Shown here one piece after another: positions 37,704 to 48,181 of a stretch of DNA of 64,000 nt. Source of the DNA: Qipengyuania qiaonensis (GTDB lineage Bacteria > Pseudomonadota > Alphaproteobacteria > Sphingomonadales > Sphingomonadaceae); contig NZ_JAIGNO010000001.1 of assembly GCF_019711515.1 (NCBI RefSeq), positions 310,001-374,000 of the forward strand. The letters run 5' to 3'. Both the position numbers and the translations under genes were made by a program. Under the pieces are notes generated by a model. The model worked only from the letters and a program-made list of their open reading frames with translations, had not been told where the DNA came from and searched no databases. Every line of letters starts with the position of its first letter. Positions within the stretch are counted from its first letter, which is position 1.

Positions 37704-38780
37704 TTGGCCAAACCCCCCCGGACTAAGAAGACCCCCGCGAAGTCACCTGCAGAGGATACCGATTTCGTCCTTCATTCGCTGCAGGACGCGCTGGAGAAAG
37801 ACAGACGCTACGACGCGACCAAAGAGCAGATGTTCCATTTCTACGAGCAGATGCTGCTTATTCGTCGCTTCGAGGAGCGTGCGGGGCAGCTTTACGGCCT
37901 CGGCCTGATCGGCGGCTTCTGTCACCTTTATATCGGCCAGGAAGCTGTCGCTATCGGCCTCCAATCGGCGCTCGATGGCGACAAGGATAGCGTCATCACA
38001 GGATATCGCGATCATGGCCACATGCTCGCTTACGGGATCGATCCCAAGCTCATCATGGCCGAGTTGACGGGTCGCGAAGCGGGGATATCCAAGGGCAAGG
38101 GCGGGTCGATGCATATGTTCTCGACCGAGCACAAGTTCTATGGTGGCCACGGCATCGTCGGTGCGCAGGTTTCTCTTGGTGGAGGTCTCGCGCTTGCACA
38201 TCAGTACAACAACGATGGCGGCTTTTGCCTGGCCTATTTCGGTGACGGGGCGGCCAATCAGGGCCAGGTTTACGAAACCATGAACATGGCCGCCCTATGG
38301 AAGCTGCCGATCGTCTTCGTGGTCGAGAACAACCAGTACGCAATGGGCACGGCGGTCGGTCGCAGTTCTGCGGAGACCGAGTTCCATCGCCGCGGCACCG
38401 CTTTCCGCATCCCCGGCATGGACGTGAACGGCATGGACGTGCTCGAGGTGCGCCAGGCCGCCGAAATCGCGTTCAAACATGTGCGCGAAGGCAAGGGGCC
38501 GGTGCTGATGGAATGCAATACCTACCGCTATCGCGGCCATTCCATGTCCGATCCTGCGAAATATCGTACGCGTGAGGAAGTGCAGGACGTGCGCGAACAC
38601 AAGGATCCGATCGAGGGACTCAAGAAGGCGCTGCTCGAAAAGGGATCCACCGAGGACGAGCTCAAGGCCATCGACAAGGATATTCGCAAGACCGTGACCG
38701 AAGCAGCCGACTTCGCCGAGAATTCGCCCGAGCCGGAGCCCAGCGAACTCTACACCGATGTTCTGGTGGGGGAGTACTGA
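37704..38780 (+). CDS. pdhA: Pyruvate dehydrogenase E1 component, alpha subunit
   Basis: 358 residues from a TTG start with AAGGA upstream. The thiamine-diphosphate motif GDGAANQGQVYETMNMA is at about residue 180, with the E1-alpha signature GKGGSMHMFS and the phosphorylation-loop region YRYRGHSMSDP. Together with PdhB it decarboxylates pyruvate for acetyl-CoA. The start is non-ATG but the N-terminal basic/Pro segment is typical for the alphaproteobacterial form. Confidence 0.96.
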   Translation: MAKPPRTKKTPAKSPAEDTDFVLHSLQDALEKDRRYDATKEQMFHFYEQMLLIRRFEERAGQLYGLGLIGGFCHLYIGQEAVAIGLQSALDGDKDSVITGYRDHGHMLAYGIDPKLIMAELTGREAGISKGKGGSMHMFSTEHKFYGGHGIVGAQVSLGGGLALAHQYNNDGGFCLAYFGDGAANQGQVYETMNMAALWKLPIVFVVENNQYAMGTAVGRSSAETEFHRRGTAFRIPGMDVNGMDVLEVRQAAEIAFKHVREGKGPVLMECNTYRYRGHSMSDPAKYRTREEVQDVREHKDPIEGLKKALLEKGSTEDELKAIDKDIRKTVTEAADFAENSPEPEPSELYTDVLVGEY

Positions 38781-38783
38781 GCG

Positions 38784-40169
38784 ATGGCTATCGAACTCAA
38801 GATGCCCGCCTTGTCGCCCACCATGGAGGAGGGCACACTTGCCAAGTGGCTGAAATCGGAAGGCGACGAGATCGTCGCCGGAGATATTATCGCGGAAATC
38901 GAAACCGACAAAGCGACGATGGAATTCGAAGCCGTCGACGAAGGTACCTTGGGCAAGATCCTGATCGACGAAGGCACCGAAGGTGTCAAAGTCGGCACGG
39001 TGATTGCCATGCTGGCAGGCGAGGGCGAGGATGCGGCGGATGTGGAAGCGCCCAAGGAAGCAGTTCCGACCGAAGCCGAGCCCGGTGAAGGCAAGGATGT
39101 CGGTCAGGAACCGAGCGAAGCCGAGATCACAAAACCCGCGCGCAAGATCGACGTAAATGATCCGGACGTTCCCGAGGGTACGGCGTTTATTTCAACGACC
39201 GTCCGCGAGGCCCTGCGTGACGGCATGGCCGAGGAGATGCGCAAGGACGACCGTGTCTTCGTCATGGGCGAGGAAGTCGCTGAATATCAGGGCGCTTACA
39301 AGGTCACCCAAGGCCTGCTCGACGAATTCGGACCCCGGCGCGTGATCGACACGCCGATCACCGAATACGGATTCGCCGGCATTGGTACTGGCGCTGCCAT
39401 GGGTGGTCTTCGCCCCATCGTCGAGTTCATGACCTTCAACTTCGCCATGCAGGCGATCGACCACATCATCAATTCCGCGGCCAAGACCAACTACATGTCG
39501 GGCGGCCAGATGCGGTGCCCGGTCGTTTTCCGTGGCCCGAATGGCGCTGCAAGCCGCGTTGGCGCGCAGCACAGCCAGAACTATGGTCCGTGGTATGCCA
39601 GCGTGCCGGGCCTGATCGTTATCGCACCCTATGACGCAGCCGATGCCAAGGGTCTGATGAAAGCTGCCATCCGATGCGAAGACCCGGTGGTCTTTCTCGA
39701 AAACGAGCTGGTCTATGGCCGTAGCTTCGAGGTCCCCGATATTGACGACTACGTCTTGCCGATCGGCAAGGCGCGGATCGTACGTGAAGGATCGGATGTC
39801 ACGATCGTGGCGTATTCGATCTCCGTCGGCCTTGCGCTCGAAGCGGCAGAGCAATTGGCGGACGAGGGTATCGATGCCGAAGTCATCGATCTGCGTACGC
39901 TGCGCCCGCTTGACAAGGACTCGATCCTCACCTCGCTTGCCAAGACCAATCGTCTGGTGATTGCGGAAGAGGGCTGGCCGACCTGCTCGATCGCATCGGA
40001 AGTGATAGCGATCTGCATGGAAGAAGGTTTCGATCACCTCGACGCGCCCGTCAGCCGGGTGTGCGACGAGGACGTTCCTTTGCCGTATGCAGCCAATCTC
40101 GAGAAGCTCGCGCTGATCGATACGCCGCGCATCGTGCAAGCGGCGAAGAAGGTCTGCTATCGCGACTGA
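38784..40169 (+). CDS. pdhB: Pyruvate dehydrogenase E1 beta subunit with N-terminal lipoyl domain
   Basis: 461 residues, longer than the usual ~330 because a lipoyl domain is fused at the N-terminus (residues 1-80; lipoyl Lys in [14 protein letters not shown]), then an acidic Glu/Pro linker (about 90-125) and the transketolase-type E1-beta domain from residue 130 ([33 protein letters not shown]). This fusion is known for alphaproteobacterial PDH. It lies three bases after pdhA. Confidence 0.96.
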   Translation: MAIELKMPALSPTMEEGTLAKWLKSEGDEIVAGDIIAEIETDKATMEFEAVDEGTLGKILIDEGTEGVKVGTVIAMLAGEGEDAADVEAPKEAVPTEAEPGEGKDVGQEPSEAEITKPARKIDVNDPDVPEGTAFISTTVREALRDGMAEEMRKDDRVFVMGEEVAEYQGAYKVTQGLLDEFGPRRVIDTPITEYGFAGIGTGAAMGGLRPIVEFMTFNFAMQAIDHIINSAAKTNYMSGGQMRCPVVFRGPNGAASRVGAQHSQNYGPWYASVPGLIVIAPYDAADAKGLMKAAIRCEDPVVFLENELVYGRSFEVPDIDDYVLPIGKARIVREGSDVTIVAYSISVGLALEAAEQLADEGIDAEVIDLRTLRPLDKDSILTSLAKTNRLVIAEEGWPTCSIASEVIAICMEEGFDHLDAPVSRVCDEDVPLPYAANLEKLALIDTPRIVQAAKKVCYRD

Positions 40170-40185
40170 CCAGGAGGGCTCTTTC

Positions 40186-40848
40186 GTGGAGCGTGCCGAC
40201 CTGCTCGACGAATGTCCGGAGGTTTCGCGTGTCGCTTTGGCGAGCGCCAGTGCGAAGCGCGATCTGTGGCTCGCCGCGCTGGCGCTGGACGGACGGATCG
40301 GCCGGATGGTGCTGGGGGCGAGCGAACCCATGCTCGGCCAGGTGCGGCTCGCGTGGTGGCGTGATCAATTGGGGAAGCCTGTCGAGGAGCGCCCCCGAGG
40401 TGATGTGCTGCTCGACCTGATCGGTCGGAACTGGGCGCACGCCGAGTCCGCCCTGGTCGCTCTGGTCGATGGGTGGGAGGCACTGCTGTCGCCCAGACCG
40501 ATTGCGGATACAGCGATGATGCAGTTTGCCGAAGGGCGCGCGCAACTTGCTCGAGGTTTGGCCGATTATGTCGGTTGCAAGCGCGCGGCGGAGGATGCGG
40601 AGCGGGCGGGAAAGCTTTGGGCCTTCGCCGATCTGGCGCGTCACGCCGAGGATCGAACCGAACTCGATGGAGCGTTGAAACAAGGGATTGGGCTTGCTTC
40701 CGATCCTTTACGGCTGCCCCGTTCGCTGAGACCTCTCGCCGTGATCGGCGGATTGGCCCGGCGTGCCCTCCGTTCGAACGGGCAAGCAATGCTTGGGGAT
40801 CGTTTCAGCCCCCTGGTAGCCTTGCGGTTGGGTTTGATCGGACGCTAG
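40186..40848 (+). CDS. Squalene/phytoene synthase-like protein, probably non-catalytic
   Basis: 220 residues from a GTG start with AGGAGGG upstream. The segment EPMLGQVRLAWWRDQL is a hallmark of the squalene/phytoene synthase fold, including the NDUFAF6-like branch. However the protein is about 60 residues shorter than the enzymes and I do not see the Asp-rich DxxxD metal motifs, so catalysis of prenyl coupling is doubtful. It may be an assembly factor or a decayed enzyme. It follows pdhB by 16 bases. Confidence 0.75.
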   Translation: MERADLLDECPEVSRVALASASAKRDLWLAALALDGRIGRMVLGASEPMLGQVRLAWWRDQLGKPVEERPRGDVLLDLIGRNWAHAESALVALVDGWEALLSPRPIADTAMMQFAEGRAQLARGLADYVGCKRAAEDAERAGKLWAFADLARHAEDRTELDGALKQGIGLASDPLRLPRSLRPLAVIGGLARRALRSNGQAMLGDRFSPLVALRLGLIGR

Positions 40849-40880
40849 GCTAAAGGCTTGCTGCGGGAGGAGTTTGTCGC

Positions 40881-41339
40881 GTGAACCGGATCGTGCTCGG
40901 AGCATTCGTGGCGCTTGCGCTGATGGGATTAGGAACCTTCTGGTGGCAGGGCAGGGCGCAGGTAGAACGTGCGGCGCCACCGCCCGAAATGGCTGAAGCG
41001 GCAGAAACCTTGCCCGACATACCCGCATCCGATCCGAAGGACATGGTCGGTCCGGCACCGCCGACCGCGACCGAACTCACCAAGGAACAGCAGCGCTTCT
41101 TCCGCTACGATCGCAACCGCGACTGGCGCATCACGCGAACCGAAATGCTCTCGAGCCGGTCCGATGGTTTCCGCAAGCTCGACAAGGATGGCAACAATCT
41201 CCTCGATTTCGAGGAGTGGGCGGTCGCCACGGTCGACAAGTTCGAAGGCGCCGATACCGATGGCGACAATCGGCTGACACCGGGTGAATTCGCGACAACG
41301 GCCCCCAAGCCCAAGAAGAAACGTAGCTGCGCCTGTTAG
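40881..41339 (+). CDS. EF-hand calcium-binding protein with N-terminal membrane anchor
   Basis: 152 residues from a GTG with GGGAGGAG upstream. A signal/anchor helix (residues 4-22) and a Pro/Ala linker precede three EF-hand loops: [24 protein letters not shown] and [12 protein letters not shown], each with Asp/Asn at positions 1, 3, 5 and Glu at 12. The C-terminus ends KKKRSCAC. Likely periplasmic and calcium binding; its partner is unknown. Its stop overlaps the trmFO stop by four bases. Confidence 0.85.
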   Translation: MNRIVLGAFVALALMGLGTFWWQGRAQVERAAPPPEMAEAAETLPDIPASDPKDMVGPAPPTATELTKEQQRFFRYDRNRDWRITRTEMLSSRSDGFRKLDKDGNNLLDFEEWAVATVDKFEGADTDGDNRLTPGEFATTAPKPKKKRSCAC

Positions 41340-42703
41340 GCAGGGACGGCTTCCATGCTGGACAGCCACTCGCCGAAATCGGATTTCGCACGGTTCGTAT
41401 AGGCTTCTTTGCGCACTTTCTTGCCCACGTCGTGCAGGGGTGGGAAGAGACCGAAATTGACGTTCATGGGCTGGAAGGTGTCGGCTTGCGCATCGCCGGT
41501 TATGTGCGACAACAATGCGCCGAATGCCGTCGTGCCGGGTGGGGCGGTCCAGGTGCGATCGCCCAATTCCGTTGCCGCCATCAATCCAGCGATCAGCCCG
41601 ACCGCGGAGCTTTCGACATAGCCTTCGCAGCCGGTTATCTGGCCGGCAAAACGGATATGCTCGCTACCTTTTAGTCGAAGCTGGCGATCGAGCACGATTG
41701 GCGAGTTGATAAACGTATTGCGATGGAGCCCGCCCAGACGGGCGAACTCGGCGTTCTCCAGGCCCGGAATGGTCCGAAAAAGCTCGATTTGCGCGCCGTA
41801 TTTCAGCTTTGTCTGAAAGCCCACCATGTTCCACAGCGTGCCGAGCTTGTTGTCCTGGCGCAGCTGCACGACGGCGTAGGGCCAGCGGCCCTGTGGGAAT
41901 TCGGGCGATGTGTCGTAAGGATTGTCGAGACCGACGCCCTTCATCGGCCCATAGCGCAAAGTCTCGACACCGCGCGCAGCCATGACTTCGATCGGCATGC
42001 AACCGTCGAAATAGGGCGTATCGGCCTCCCATTCGCGGAACTCGGTCTTCTCGCCGTCCATCAATCCCTGGTGGAAGGCAAGATACTGCTCCCTGGTCAT
42101 CGGGCAGTTGATGTAATCGCCGTCCTCGTTCGACACTGCCGTCCGCTTGTTCCAGCGACTCTGGATCCAGCATTTCGACATGTCGATACTGTCGCGGTGG
42201 ACGATGGGAGCGATGGCATCGAAGAACGCCAGCCGATCCTGTCCCGTGGCTCCGACGATGCTTTCGGCGAGCGACTGCGCCGTGAGCGGACCGGTGGCGA
42301 CGATCGCTGGACCAGAAGAGGGGAGGGTGTCCACCCGCTCGCGCACGACGGTCACGTTCGGGTGCTCTTCGAGTGCGCGCTCGACTTCGGCGGAGAACAC
42401 ATCACGGTCGACCGCCATGGCCGAGCCGGCCGGAACGCGTGCCGTTTCGCCGGCGCGCATGATCAGGCTGTCGAGGCGACGCATTTCATGATGCAGCAAG
42501 CCGACCGCGTTCTTGGTATCGTCGTCCGAGCGGAAGCTGTTCGAGCAGACCAGTTCGGCAAGCCCATCGGTCTGATGAGCGGGCGTCATGTCACCACTGC
42601 CGCGCATCTCCGACAGGCGAACCTTGAAGCCGCGCTTCGCCAGTTGCCATGCCGCTTCGCTCCCGGCCAGTCCGCCGCCGATTATGTGGATATCATGGGT
42701 CAT
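41336..42703 (-). CDS. trmFO: tRNA (uracil-5-)-methyltransferase, folate/FAD-dependent
   Basis: 455 residues from the ATG at 42703. Methylates U54 in the tRNA T loop using methylenetetrahydrofolate and FADH2, unlike the SAM-dependent TrmA. N-terminal dinucleotide motif [16 protein letters not shown], then the family motif [11 protein letters not shown], and [17 protein letters not shown] near the C-terminus. Divergent from the lysoplasmalogenase gene. Confidence 0.96.
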   Translation of the reverse strand: MTHDIHIIGGGLAGSEAAWQLAKRGFKVRLSEMRGSGDMTPAHQTDGLAELVCSNSFRSDDDTKNAVGLLHHEMRRLDSLIMRAGETARVPAGSAMAVDRDVFSAEVERALEEHPNVTVVRERVDTLPSSGPAIVATGPLTAQSLAESIVGATGQDRLAFFDAIAPIVHRDSIDMSKCWIQSRWNKRTAVSNEDGDYINCPMTREQYLAFHQGLMDGEKTEFREWEADTPYFDGCMPIEVMAARGVETLRYGPMKGVGLDNPYDTSPEFPQGRWPYAVVQLRQDNKLGTLWNMVGFQTKLKYGAQIELFRTIPGLENAEFARLGGLHRNTFINSPIVLDRQLRLKGSEHIRFAGQITGCEGYVESSAVGLIAGLMAATELGDRTWTAPPGTTAFGALLSHITGDAQADTFQPMNVNFGLFPPLHDVGKKVRKEAYTNRAKSDFGEWLSSMEAVPA

Positions 42704-42756
42704 TGCACGCGCCCTAATGCTTGCATGGCGACTTCGACAAGGCCTAGCGTCGCACG

Positions 42757-43431
42757 ATGCCACGCCGCGCCCTAATCGACCATCGCCCGTGGTTGCTCGC
42801 CAGCCTGATTGCAGGCGTCAGCTATTTCTTCGTGGCCGACGATCCGATCGGCGGCGTGTGGCTGATGCTATGGAAAGGGGCGGGCGTAGCCTTTCTCGCG
42901 ATTTACGCCGCCTTTCGGGGGAAGGGTATCGACGGTCTCCTGATCGCCGCTGCCCTGATGTTCGGTGCCCTCGGCGATATCGCGCTCGAGATCAGTTTTC
43001 TCTTCGGCGGGGGCCTTTTCGCCGTGGGCCATCTCATTGCGATCGCGCTGTATCTGCGCAACAGGCGCGAGCGGACCAGTCCAAGTCAGCTCACAGCCGC
43101 CCTTGCATTGCTCGCGCTTACACCCGTCATTGCCGGGCTGATGACCTACCCGCTCGAAAACTGGATGCTGGCCATCGCCTATTCGGGCCTGGTAGGAGCG
43201 ATGGCGGCCGCGGCCTGGACCAGCGGGTTCCCGCGTTACCGTGTGGGCGCCGGCGCCGTCGCTTTCGTGATCAGCGATCTGCTGATCTTTGCAAGGGAAG
43301 CAGCAGTGCTTCCCGACACCGTCACCAGCTGGCTGATCTGGCCTCTCTATTATTGCGGCCAGTTCCTGATCGCGACCGGAGTGGTGCAGACGTTGCGCAA
43401 CCGTCGCATTGGCGAACCGCATCGGGGTTGA
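42757..43431 (+). CDS. YhhN family lysoplasmalogenase-like membrane protein
   Basis: 224 residues, about eight TM helices. The motif [11 protein letters not shown] with two conserved acidic residues, GHLIAIALY and [10 protein letters not shown] match the YhhN/TMEM86 family. TMEM86B cleaves lysoplasmalogen vinyl-ether bonds; the bacterial substrate is uncertain. It has its own short divergent promoter region with trmFO. Confidence 0.85.
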   Translation: MPRRALIDHRPWLLASLIAGVSYFFVADDPIGGVWLMLWKGAGVAFLAIYAAFRGKGIDGLLIAAALMFGALGDIALEISFLFGGGLFAVGHLIAIALYLRNRRERTSPSQLTAALALLALTPVIAGLMTYPLENWMLAIAYSGLVGAMAAAAWTSGFPRYRVGAGAVAFVISDLLIFAREAAVLPDTVTSWLIWPLYYCGQFLIATGVVQTLRNRRIGEPHRG

Positions 43432-43630
43432 CGCAGACCGCCCCGTTTAAAAAACTCCGAAGCGGCCGTTGCTAGGATCATTTTCGGCAAATAATTAAAT
43501 ATAATCAAATGGATAGGCTGCAAGCCTTTCACCGCGGCGTGCCGAAATTCTGTCACCTTCCCGATTGCCTATGCCTAACGCATTTTTGTGCCGAGGGGGG
43601 CTATTCGCCCCGACCGAAAATGTGAAAGAA

Positions 43631-43652
43631 CCGGAGTGATTCTAGCACTCGG
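43631..43652 (-). terminator. Putative terminator of gyrA
   Basis: Hairpin with GAGTG/CACTC core plus outer G-C pairs and a seven-base loop, 33 bases past the gyrA stop, followed on the reverse strand by TTCTTTCACATTTT. A second weaker hairpin (GGGGC/GCCCC) lies beyond it. Confidence 0.4.
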
Positions 43653-43684
43653 TGTCGATGTAGGAAACTCCCGCCGGGTCGCGA

Positions 43685-46525
43685 CTATTCGCCGTCGGGT
43701 TCTTCCCCGATATTGTCGTCCGAATGCAAGGTCGTATGCGGGGTGGTGCGGTCGAGCCCGCCACGGTCGGCGATCTCGTCCGCTACAGCCGCTTCGGCCT
43801 CGTTCTCGGGCTCTGCGCTCTCGTCGATGCGCGCAGCCTTGACGATCTGTTCGCCCTTGGCGACGTTGAAGATGCGGACACCGGACGAGCCACGTCCCGA
43901 AATCGAGAAGCCGTTATGGCTTTCGAAACCGCCTTCGATCAGGTGCCTGAACTGCAGTGGCAGGCGAATCAGCTTGGCCTGATCGGTGACCAGCATCAGT
44001 TGCATGCCGTGGCGCACGGGGAAGCTGGCGACCACATGGCCGTTGCGGTCCGGGTTGCTCGAAGGCTCGCCGATATTGGTCAACCCCTGACCGCCGCGAC
44101 CGGTTGTGCGGTATTCGTAGGCCGAAGAGATCTTCCCATAGCCGTTGGCCGTGAGCGTAAGGATGAACTCCTCGGCCTCGGCCATGTCCGCGACCTTCTC
44201 GGCATCCAGCGTCGGCGCGTTCTCGTTATTCTTCCAGTCGGCGGCACGCAGATATGCATCACGCATGTCGGTATCGCGTTCACCGGTATCGAGCACGGCC
44301 ATCGAGACGACTTTCTGACCATCCTTCAATTTCATGCCGCGCACACCGATACCCGTACGGCTCTTGGTCTCACGCGCATCGCCCGCGGCAAAGCGGATGG
44401 CCTTGCCGGCATCCGAGGCCAGGAAGATTTCCTGGTCTTCGGTCAGCAGGCGGACGCCGATCAGCCGGTCGCCGCTGCCTTCGACGAAACCCATGGCGTA
44501 TTTGCCATTGCTGGGGACATTGGTGAAGGCGTCCATCGAGTTGCGGCGCACCATGCCTTGCTCGGTCGCAAAGACGATGTTGAGCCTGCTCCACTCATTC
44601 TCGTCCTCGGGCAGGGGCAGCACGTTGGTGACACGTTCGTCATCGCCCAGCGGCAGGAGGTTGACCATCGGGCGGCCCTTCGTCTGCGGCCCGCCTTCGG
44701 GCAGCTTCCAGACTTTCATGCGGTAGACGCGGCCCGTATTCGTGAAGAACAGCACCGGGTTGTGCGTCGAGGTAACGAACATCTCGACGACGGCGTCCTC
44801 GTCCTTGGTTGCCATGCCGCTGCGGCCCTTGCCGCCGCGGGCCTGGGCACGGAAGGCATCTAGCGGCGTGCGCTTGATGTATCCACCATGCGTCACGGTG
44901 ACGACCATCTCTTCGCGCTCGATGAGGTCTTCGTCCTCGATCCCGTCCCAGGCGGGCGCGATCTCGGTCATGCGCGGCGTGGCATAGGTGTTGCGGATTT
45001 CTTCCAGCTCTTCGCGCATCACGCGATAGAGCTTCACCCGGTCGGCCAGAATCGAGAGATATTCCTCGATCGCCAGGCTCAGTTCCTTGAGCTCGTCGCC
45101 GATCTCGTCACGGCCGAGCGCAGTCAGGCGGTGGAGGCGCAATTCGAGAATCGCCTTCACCTGTCGTTCGGACAAACGATAGGTCCCGCCGGTCTGCTCG
45201 TCGGTCGGTTCGATCGCTTCGACCAGCGCGATATACTGCGCGATGTCGCCGATGGGCCATTCCTTGGCGAGCAGCCTGGCGCGGGCATCGGCCGGGTTGG
45301 AGGACCCACGGATCATCGCCACGACTTCATCGAGGTTCGATACCGCGACCACGAGGCCGAGCAAGATATGCGCCCGTTCGCGCGCCTTGTTCAGTTCGAA
45401 CTTGGTGCGCCGGGTAATGACTTCTTCGCGGAAACCGATGAAGGCCTGGACGAAATCGCGCAGCGTCAGAACTTCGGGCCGCCCCCCGCGGATCGCCAGC
45501 ATGTTCGCCGGGAAGCTCGACTGAGCCGGGCTGTAGCGCCATATCTGATTGAGCACGACTTCGGGCGAGGCATCGCGCTTCAGATCGACAACCACACGAA
45601 CCCCTTCGCGGCTCGATTCATCGCGAATGTCGGAAATGCCTTCGATCCGCTTTTCCTTGGCGGCTTCGGCAATCTTTTCGACCAGCCCGCTCTTGCCGAC
45701 CTGATAGGGAATGGACGTCAGGACAATCGACTGCCGGTTGCCTTTGGTTTCGACTTCGTGCCGGGCGCGCATCAGGATCGACCCGCGACCCGTGGTATAG
45801 GCGGCGCGGGCGCCGGACTTGCCGAGGATCAACGGCGCGGTCGGGAAATCGGGCCCGGGGATAATTTCGAAGAGATCTTCCGATGTTATCGCCGGATTCT
45901 CGATAAAAGCGAGGCAGCCATCGATCACTTCGCCGAGATTGTGCGGCGGGATATTGGTGGCCATCCCGACGGCAATACCGCCCGCGCCGTTTACCAGCAG
46001 GTTGGGGAAGCGGGCGGGCAGCACGGTCGGCTCCCGGCGCGAACCGTCATAGTTGTCGGTAAAGTCGACCGTATCCTTGTCGAGATCGTCGAGCAGGGCA
46101 TTGGCGACACGGGCCAGGCGCGCTTCGGTATAGCGCATCGAGGCTGGCGGGTCCGGGTCCATCGAGCCGAAGTTGCCCTGACCATCGACGAGCGGAACGC
46201 GCAGCGACCAGTCCTGCGTCATGCGGGCCAGCGCATCGTAAATCGCCGCATCGCCATGCGGGTGATAGTTGCCCATCACGTCGCCGACGATCTTGGCGCT
46301 CTTGCGATAGGGTCGCCCGGCAACGAAACCACCTTCCTGGCTGGCGAACAGGATACGCCGATGGACCGGTTTCAAGCCGTCGCGCACATCGGGCAGTGCG
46401 CGGCTGACGATCACGCTCATCGCGTAATCGAGATAGCTGGTCTTCATTTCATCGACGATGTCGATGCGGGCGTAGTCTTCACCGCCGGGGGCGGGGGTAT
46501 CCATGATATCGGTATCGTCGGACAA
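43685..46525 (-). CDS. gyrA: DNA gyrase subunit A
   Basis: 946 residues. Cleaves and rejoins DNA during negative supercoiling. Catalytic Tyr132 is in ASMRYTEARL; the quinolone-resistance region HPHGDAAIYDALARM has Ala93 where E. coli has Ser83, with Asp97 (E. coli Asp87) kept. The GyrA box QARGGKG separates the core from the six-bladed C-terminal DNA-wrapping domain, so this is gyrase rather than topoisomerase IV. The frame starts with TTG at 46525; ATG at 46504 is the alternative. Confidence 0.95.
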   Translation of the reverse strand: MSDDTDIMDTPAPGGEDYARIDIVDEMKTSYLDYAMSVIVSRALPDVRDGLKPVHRRILFASQEGGFVAGRPYRKSAKIVGDVMGNYHPHGDAAIYDALARMTQDWSLRVPLVDGQGNFGSMDPDPPASMRYTEARLARVANALLDDLDKDTVDFTDNYDGSRREPTVLPARFPNLLVNGAGGIAVGMATNIPPHNLGEVIDGCLAFIENPAITSEDLFEIIPGPDFPTAPLILGKSGARAAYTTGRGSILMRARHEVETKGNRQSIVLTSIPYQVGKSGLVEKIAEAAKEKRIEGISDIRDESSREGVRVVVDLKRDASPEVVLNQIWRYSPAQSSFPANMLAIRGGRPEVLTLRDFVQAFIGFREEVITRRTKFELNKARERAHILLGLVVAVSNLDEVVAMIRGSSNPADARARLLAKEWPIGDIAQYIALVEAIEPTDEQTGGTYRLSERQVKAILELRLHRLTALGRDEIGDELKELSLAIEEYLSILADRVKLYRVMREELEEIRNTYATPRMTEIAPAWDGIEDEDLIEREEMVVTVTHGGYIKRTPLDAFRAQARGGKGRSGMATKDEDAVVEMFVTSTHNPVLFFTNTGRVYRMKVWKLPEGGPQTKGRPMVNLLPLGDDERVTNVLPLPEDENEWSRLNIVFATEQGMVRRNSMDAFTNVPSNGKYAMGFVEGSGDRLIGVRLLTEDQEIFLASDAGKAIRFAAGDARETKSRTGIGVRGMKLKDGQKVVSMAVLDTGERDTDMRDAYLRAADWKNNENAPTLDAEKVADMAEAEEFILTLTANGYGKISSAYEYRTTGRGGQGLTNIGEPSSNPDRNGHVVASFPVRHGMQLMLVTDQAKLIRLPLQFRHLIEGGFESHNGFSISGRGSSGVRIFNVAKGEQIVKAARIDESAEPENEAEAAVADEIADRGGLDRTTPHTTLHSDDNIGEEPDGE

Positions 46526-46828
46526 AGTGTATTATTCCGTGCTGCGAACTGCTTATGTTCTGAAAGCCAAGAGCTTAGGCGAAAGGGGGGCAATGCGCCA
46601 CTTATCGCGGGAACCAAAGCCCGGTTTCGTGCGCTTTTTCCACATATGGGTGTTGCGCGCGCGGATGGTAGCCATGAACGACCGGCAGGATGGATATTCA
46701 ATGCCCGTTCAGCCCCATTTCGCCAGAAGAATTTGCAATGAGAGCCCATCCGCGGCATGCGACCCAGCCATAGTTCAACAGGCGCTCAAAGCGCTCAGCC
46801 CCCCTGTCCACTCTTGGGAGTTAACTAC
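46526..46828. other. Divergent intergenic region between gyrA and repeat-protein gene
   Basis: 303 bases with no supported gene. It must hold promoters for both directions, but I see no convincing -35/-10 pair. A direct repeat of GCGCTCA occurs twice near its right end. Confidence 0.4.
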
Positions 46829-48124
46829 ATGATTTTCTCACGTTTCGCCCGCAAGAACGGTATGGCTTCGGCCCTTGCGCTTGCGACAATGCTCGCGAGC
46901 GGTGCCATGATCGGCGCTGCTGCGCTGGAAACCCCGGCGCTCGCTCAGAAAGATAAGAAGGAAAAGCCCGCAAAGGCGGACTATTCCAAAGGCTTTATAA
47001 CAGCGTACAAACCACTCGAAGAAGCCGCGAATGCCGAAGCGCCCGATTGGGCGACGATCAAGGCTGGAGTTCCCGCGCTCGCCGCGGCTGTGGAAACACC
47101 CGACGACAAGAATGCCGCCGGCAGCTTTATTTACACTACCGGGACCAAGGCCCAGGACAACGCATTGTCGTTACAGGGCATGGAGATGATGATCGAGAGC
47201 GGCAAACTCGCTCCGGAAAATGTCGGTCAGTACAACTTCGTGGCGGGGCAATTGGCCTATGCCGCCGAGGATTATGCCAAGGCGCGCCCCTATTTCCAGG
47301 CGGCAGCAGAAGCAGGCTATACGGAAAACGATCCGCTAATCTTCGTGGCGGAAAGCTATTTTGCCGAAAACCAGGCGCAGCAGGGCCTGACCTATCTCGG
47401 CCAGCTTGTCGAAACCAAGATCGCCGCGGGCGAACCCGTGGATGAGGCGTGGCTGAAGCGTGGTCTGGCTCAGGCCTATAACAACAACCTTAAGGCGGAA
47501 ACCGCGAAGTTCTCCGGCTGGTATGTCAGCCAGTATCCGGGCGAGGATAGTTGGGGCGATGCCGTGGCGATCCTGCTCAATACCGGAGGCTACCAGAACC
47601 CCGAGGTTCTCGACCTGCTTCGTCTGGGCCAACGCGCTGGCGCATTGCGCGACGGCAAGTTGTATCTCGATTACATCGACGCCGCCGATTATCGCCGCCT
47701 GCCGGCCGAAGTCGTGTCGGTAATCGACGAAGGTTATGCCAAGGGCAAGCTGGAAAAGACCGACCCCTATGTCACCGACACGCGCAAGCAGGCCGCCGAG
47801 CGTGCTGCCGCCGACCGTGCCGATATCGACCGCTTGATCGCCGATGCCAACAAGTCCGGCGCGACACTCGCCACGGTGCTGGCGGCAGGCGATACGCTGC
47901 TCGGGCTCGATCGTCCCGCCGATGCCGAAGCGATGTATACCAAGGCGCTGTCCATGCCGAGCGTCGACGCGGCGATGGTATCGACGCGTCTGGGCATCGC
48001 GCAGCTCGATCAGGGCAAGAATGCGGAAGCCGAAGCAACGTTCAAGAAAGTCGAAGGTGCGCGCAAGCCGATTGCGAACCTCTGGGCTATCTACGCTACG
48101 CAGAAGACGGCAGGCGGCGCGTAA
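46829..48124 (+). CDS. Exported tetratricopeptide-type repeat protein, unknown function
   Basis: 431 residues from the ATG at 46829 with GGGAG upstream. A long signal peptide ends near ALETPALAQKDKK (cleavage after ALA, about residue 39). The mature protein is helical and Ala-rich, with TPR-like pairs such as YAAEDYAKARPYFQAAAEAGY and a repeat near the C-terminus LDQGKNAEAEATFKKVE. It is probably periplasmic and scaffold-like. Sphingomonad proteins of this type are annotated as hypothetical. A strong terminator follows. Confidence 0.82.
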   Translation: MIFSRFARKNGMASALALATMLASGAMIGAAALETPALAQKDKKEKPAKADYSKGFITAYKPLEEAANAEAPDWATIKAGVPALAAAVETPDDKNAAGSFIYTTGTKAQDNALSLQGMEMMIESGKLAPENVGQYNFVAGQLAYAAEDYAKARPYFQAAAEAGYTENDPLIFVAESYFAENQAQQGLTYLGQLVETKIAAGEPVDEAWLKRGLAQAYNNNLKAETAKFSGWYVSQYPGEDSWGDAVAILLNTGGYQNPEVLDLLRLGQRAGALRDGKLYLDYIDAADYRRLPAEVVSVIDEGYAKGKLEKTDPYVTDTRKQAAERAAADRADIDRLIADANKSGATLATVLAAGDTLLGLDRPADAEAMYTKALSMPSVDAAMVSTRLGIAQLDQGKNAEAEATFKKVEGARKPIANLWAIYATQKTAGGA

Positions 48125-48151
48125 GCGACCGATACTTTGGCCGGATCAAGG

Positions 48152-48181
48152 GGGCGCGGACTTCGGTTCGCGCCCTTTTTT
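48152..48181 (+). terminator. Rho-independent terminator with TTCG tetraloop
   Basis: Ten-base-pair stem GGGCGCGGAC / GTTCGCGCCC capped by a TTCG loop and followed by six Ts, 27 bases after the repeat-protein stop. The last T is the first base of the convergent gene's stop codon, so the element may serve both strands. Confidence 0.88.

Noticed and set aside
44888-46741. 617-codon forward open frame opposite gyrA
   Set aside because: It is fully antisense to the conserved gyrA core and has no family similarity that I can see.
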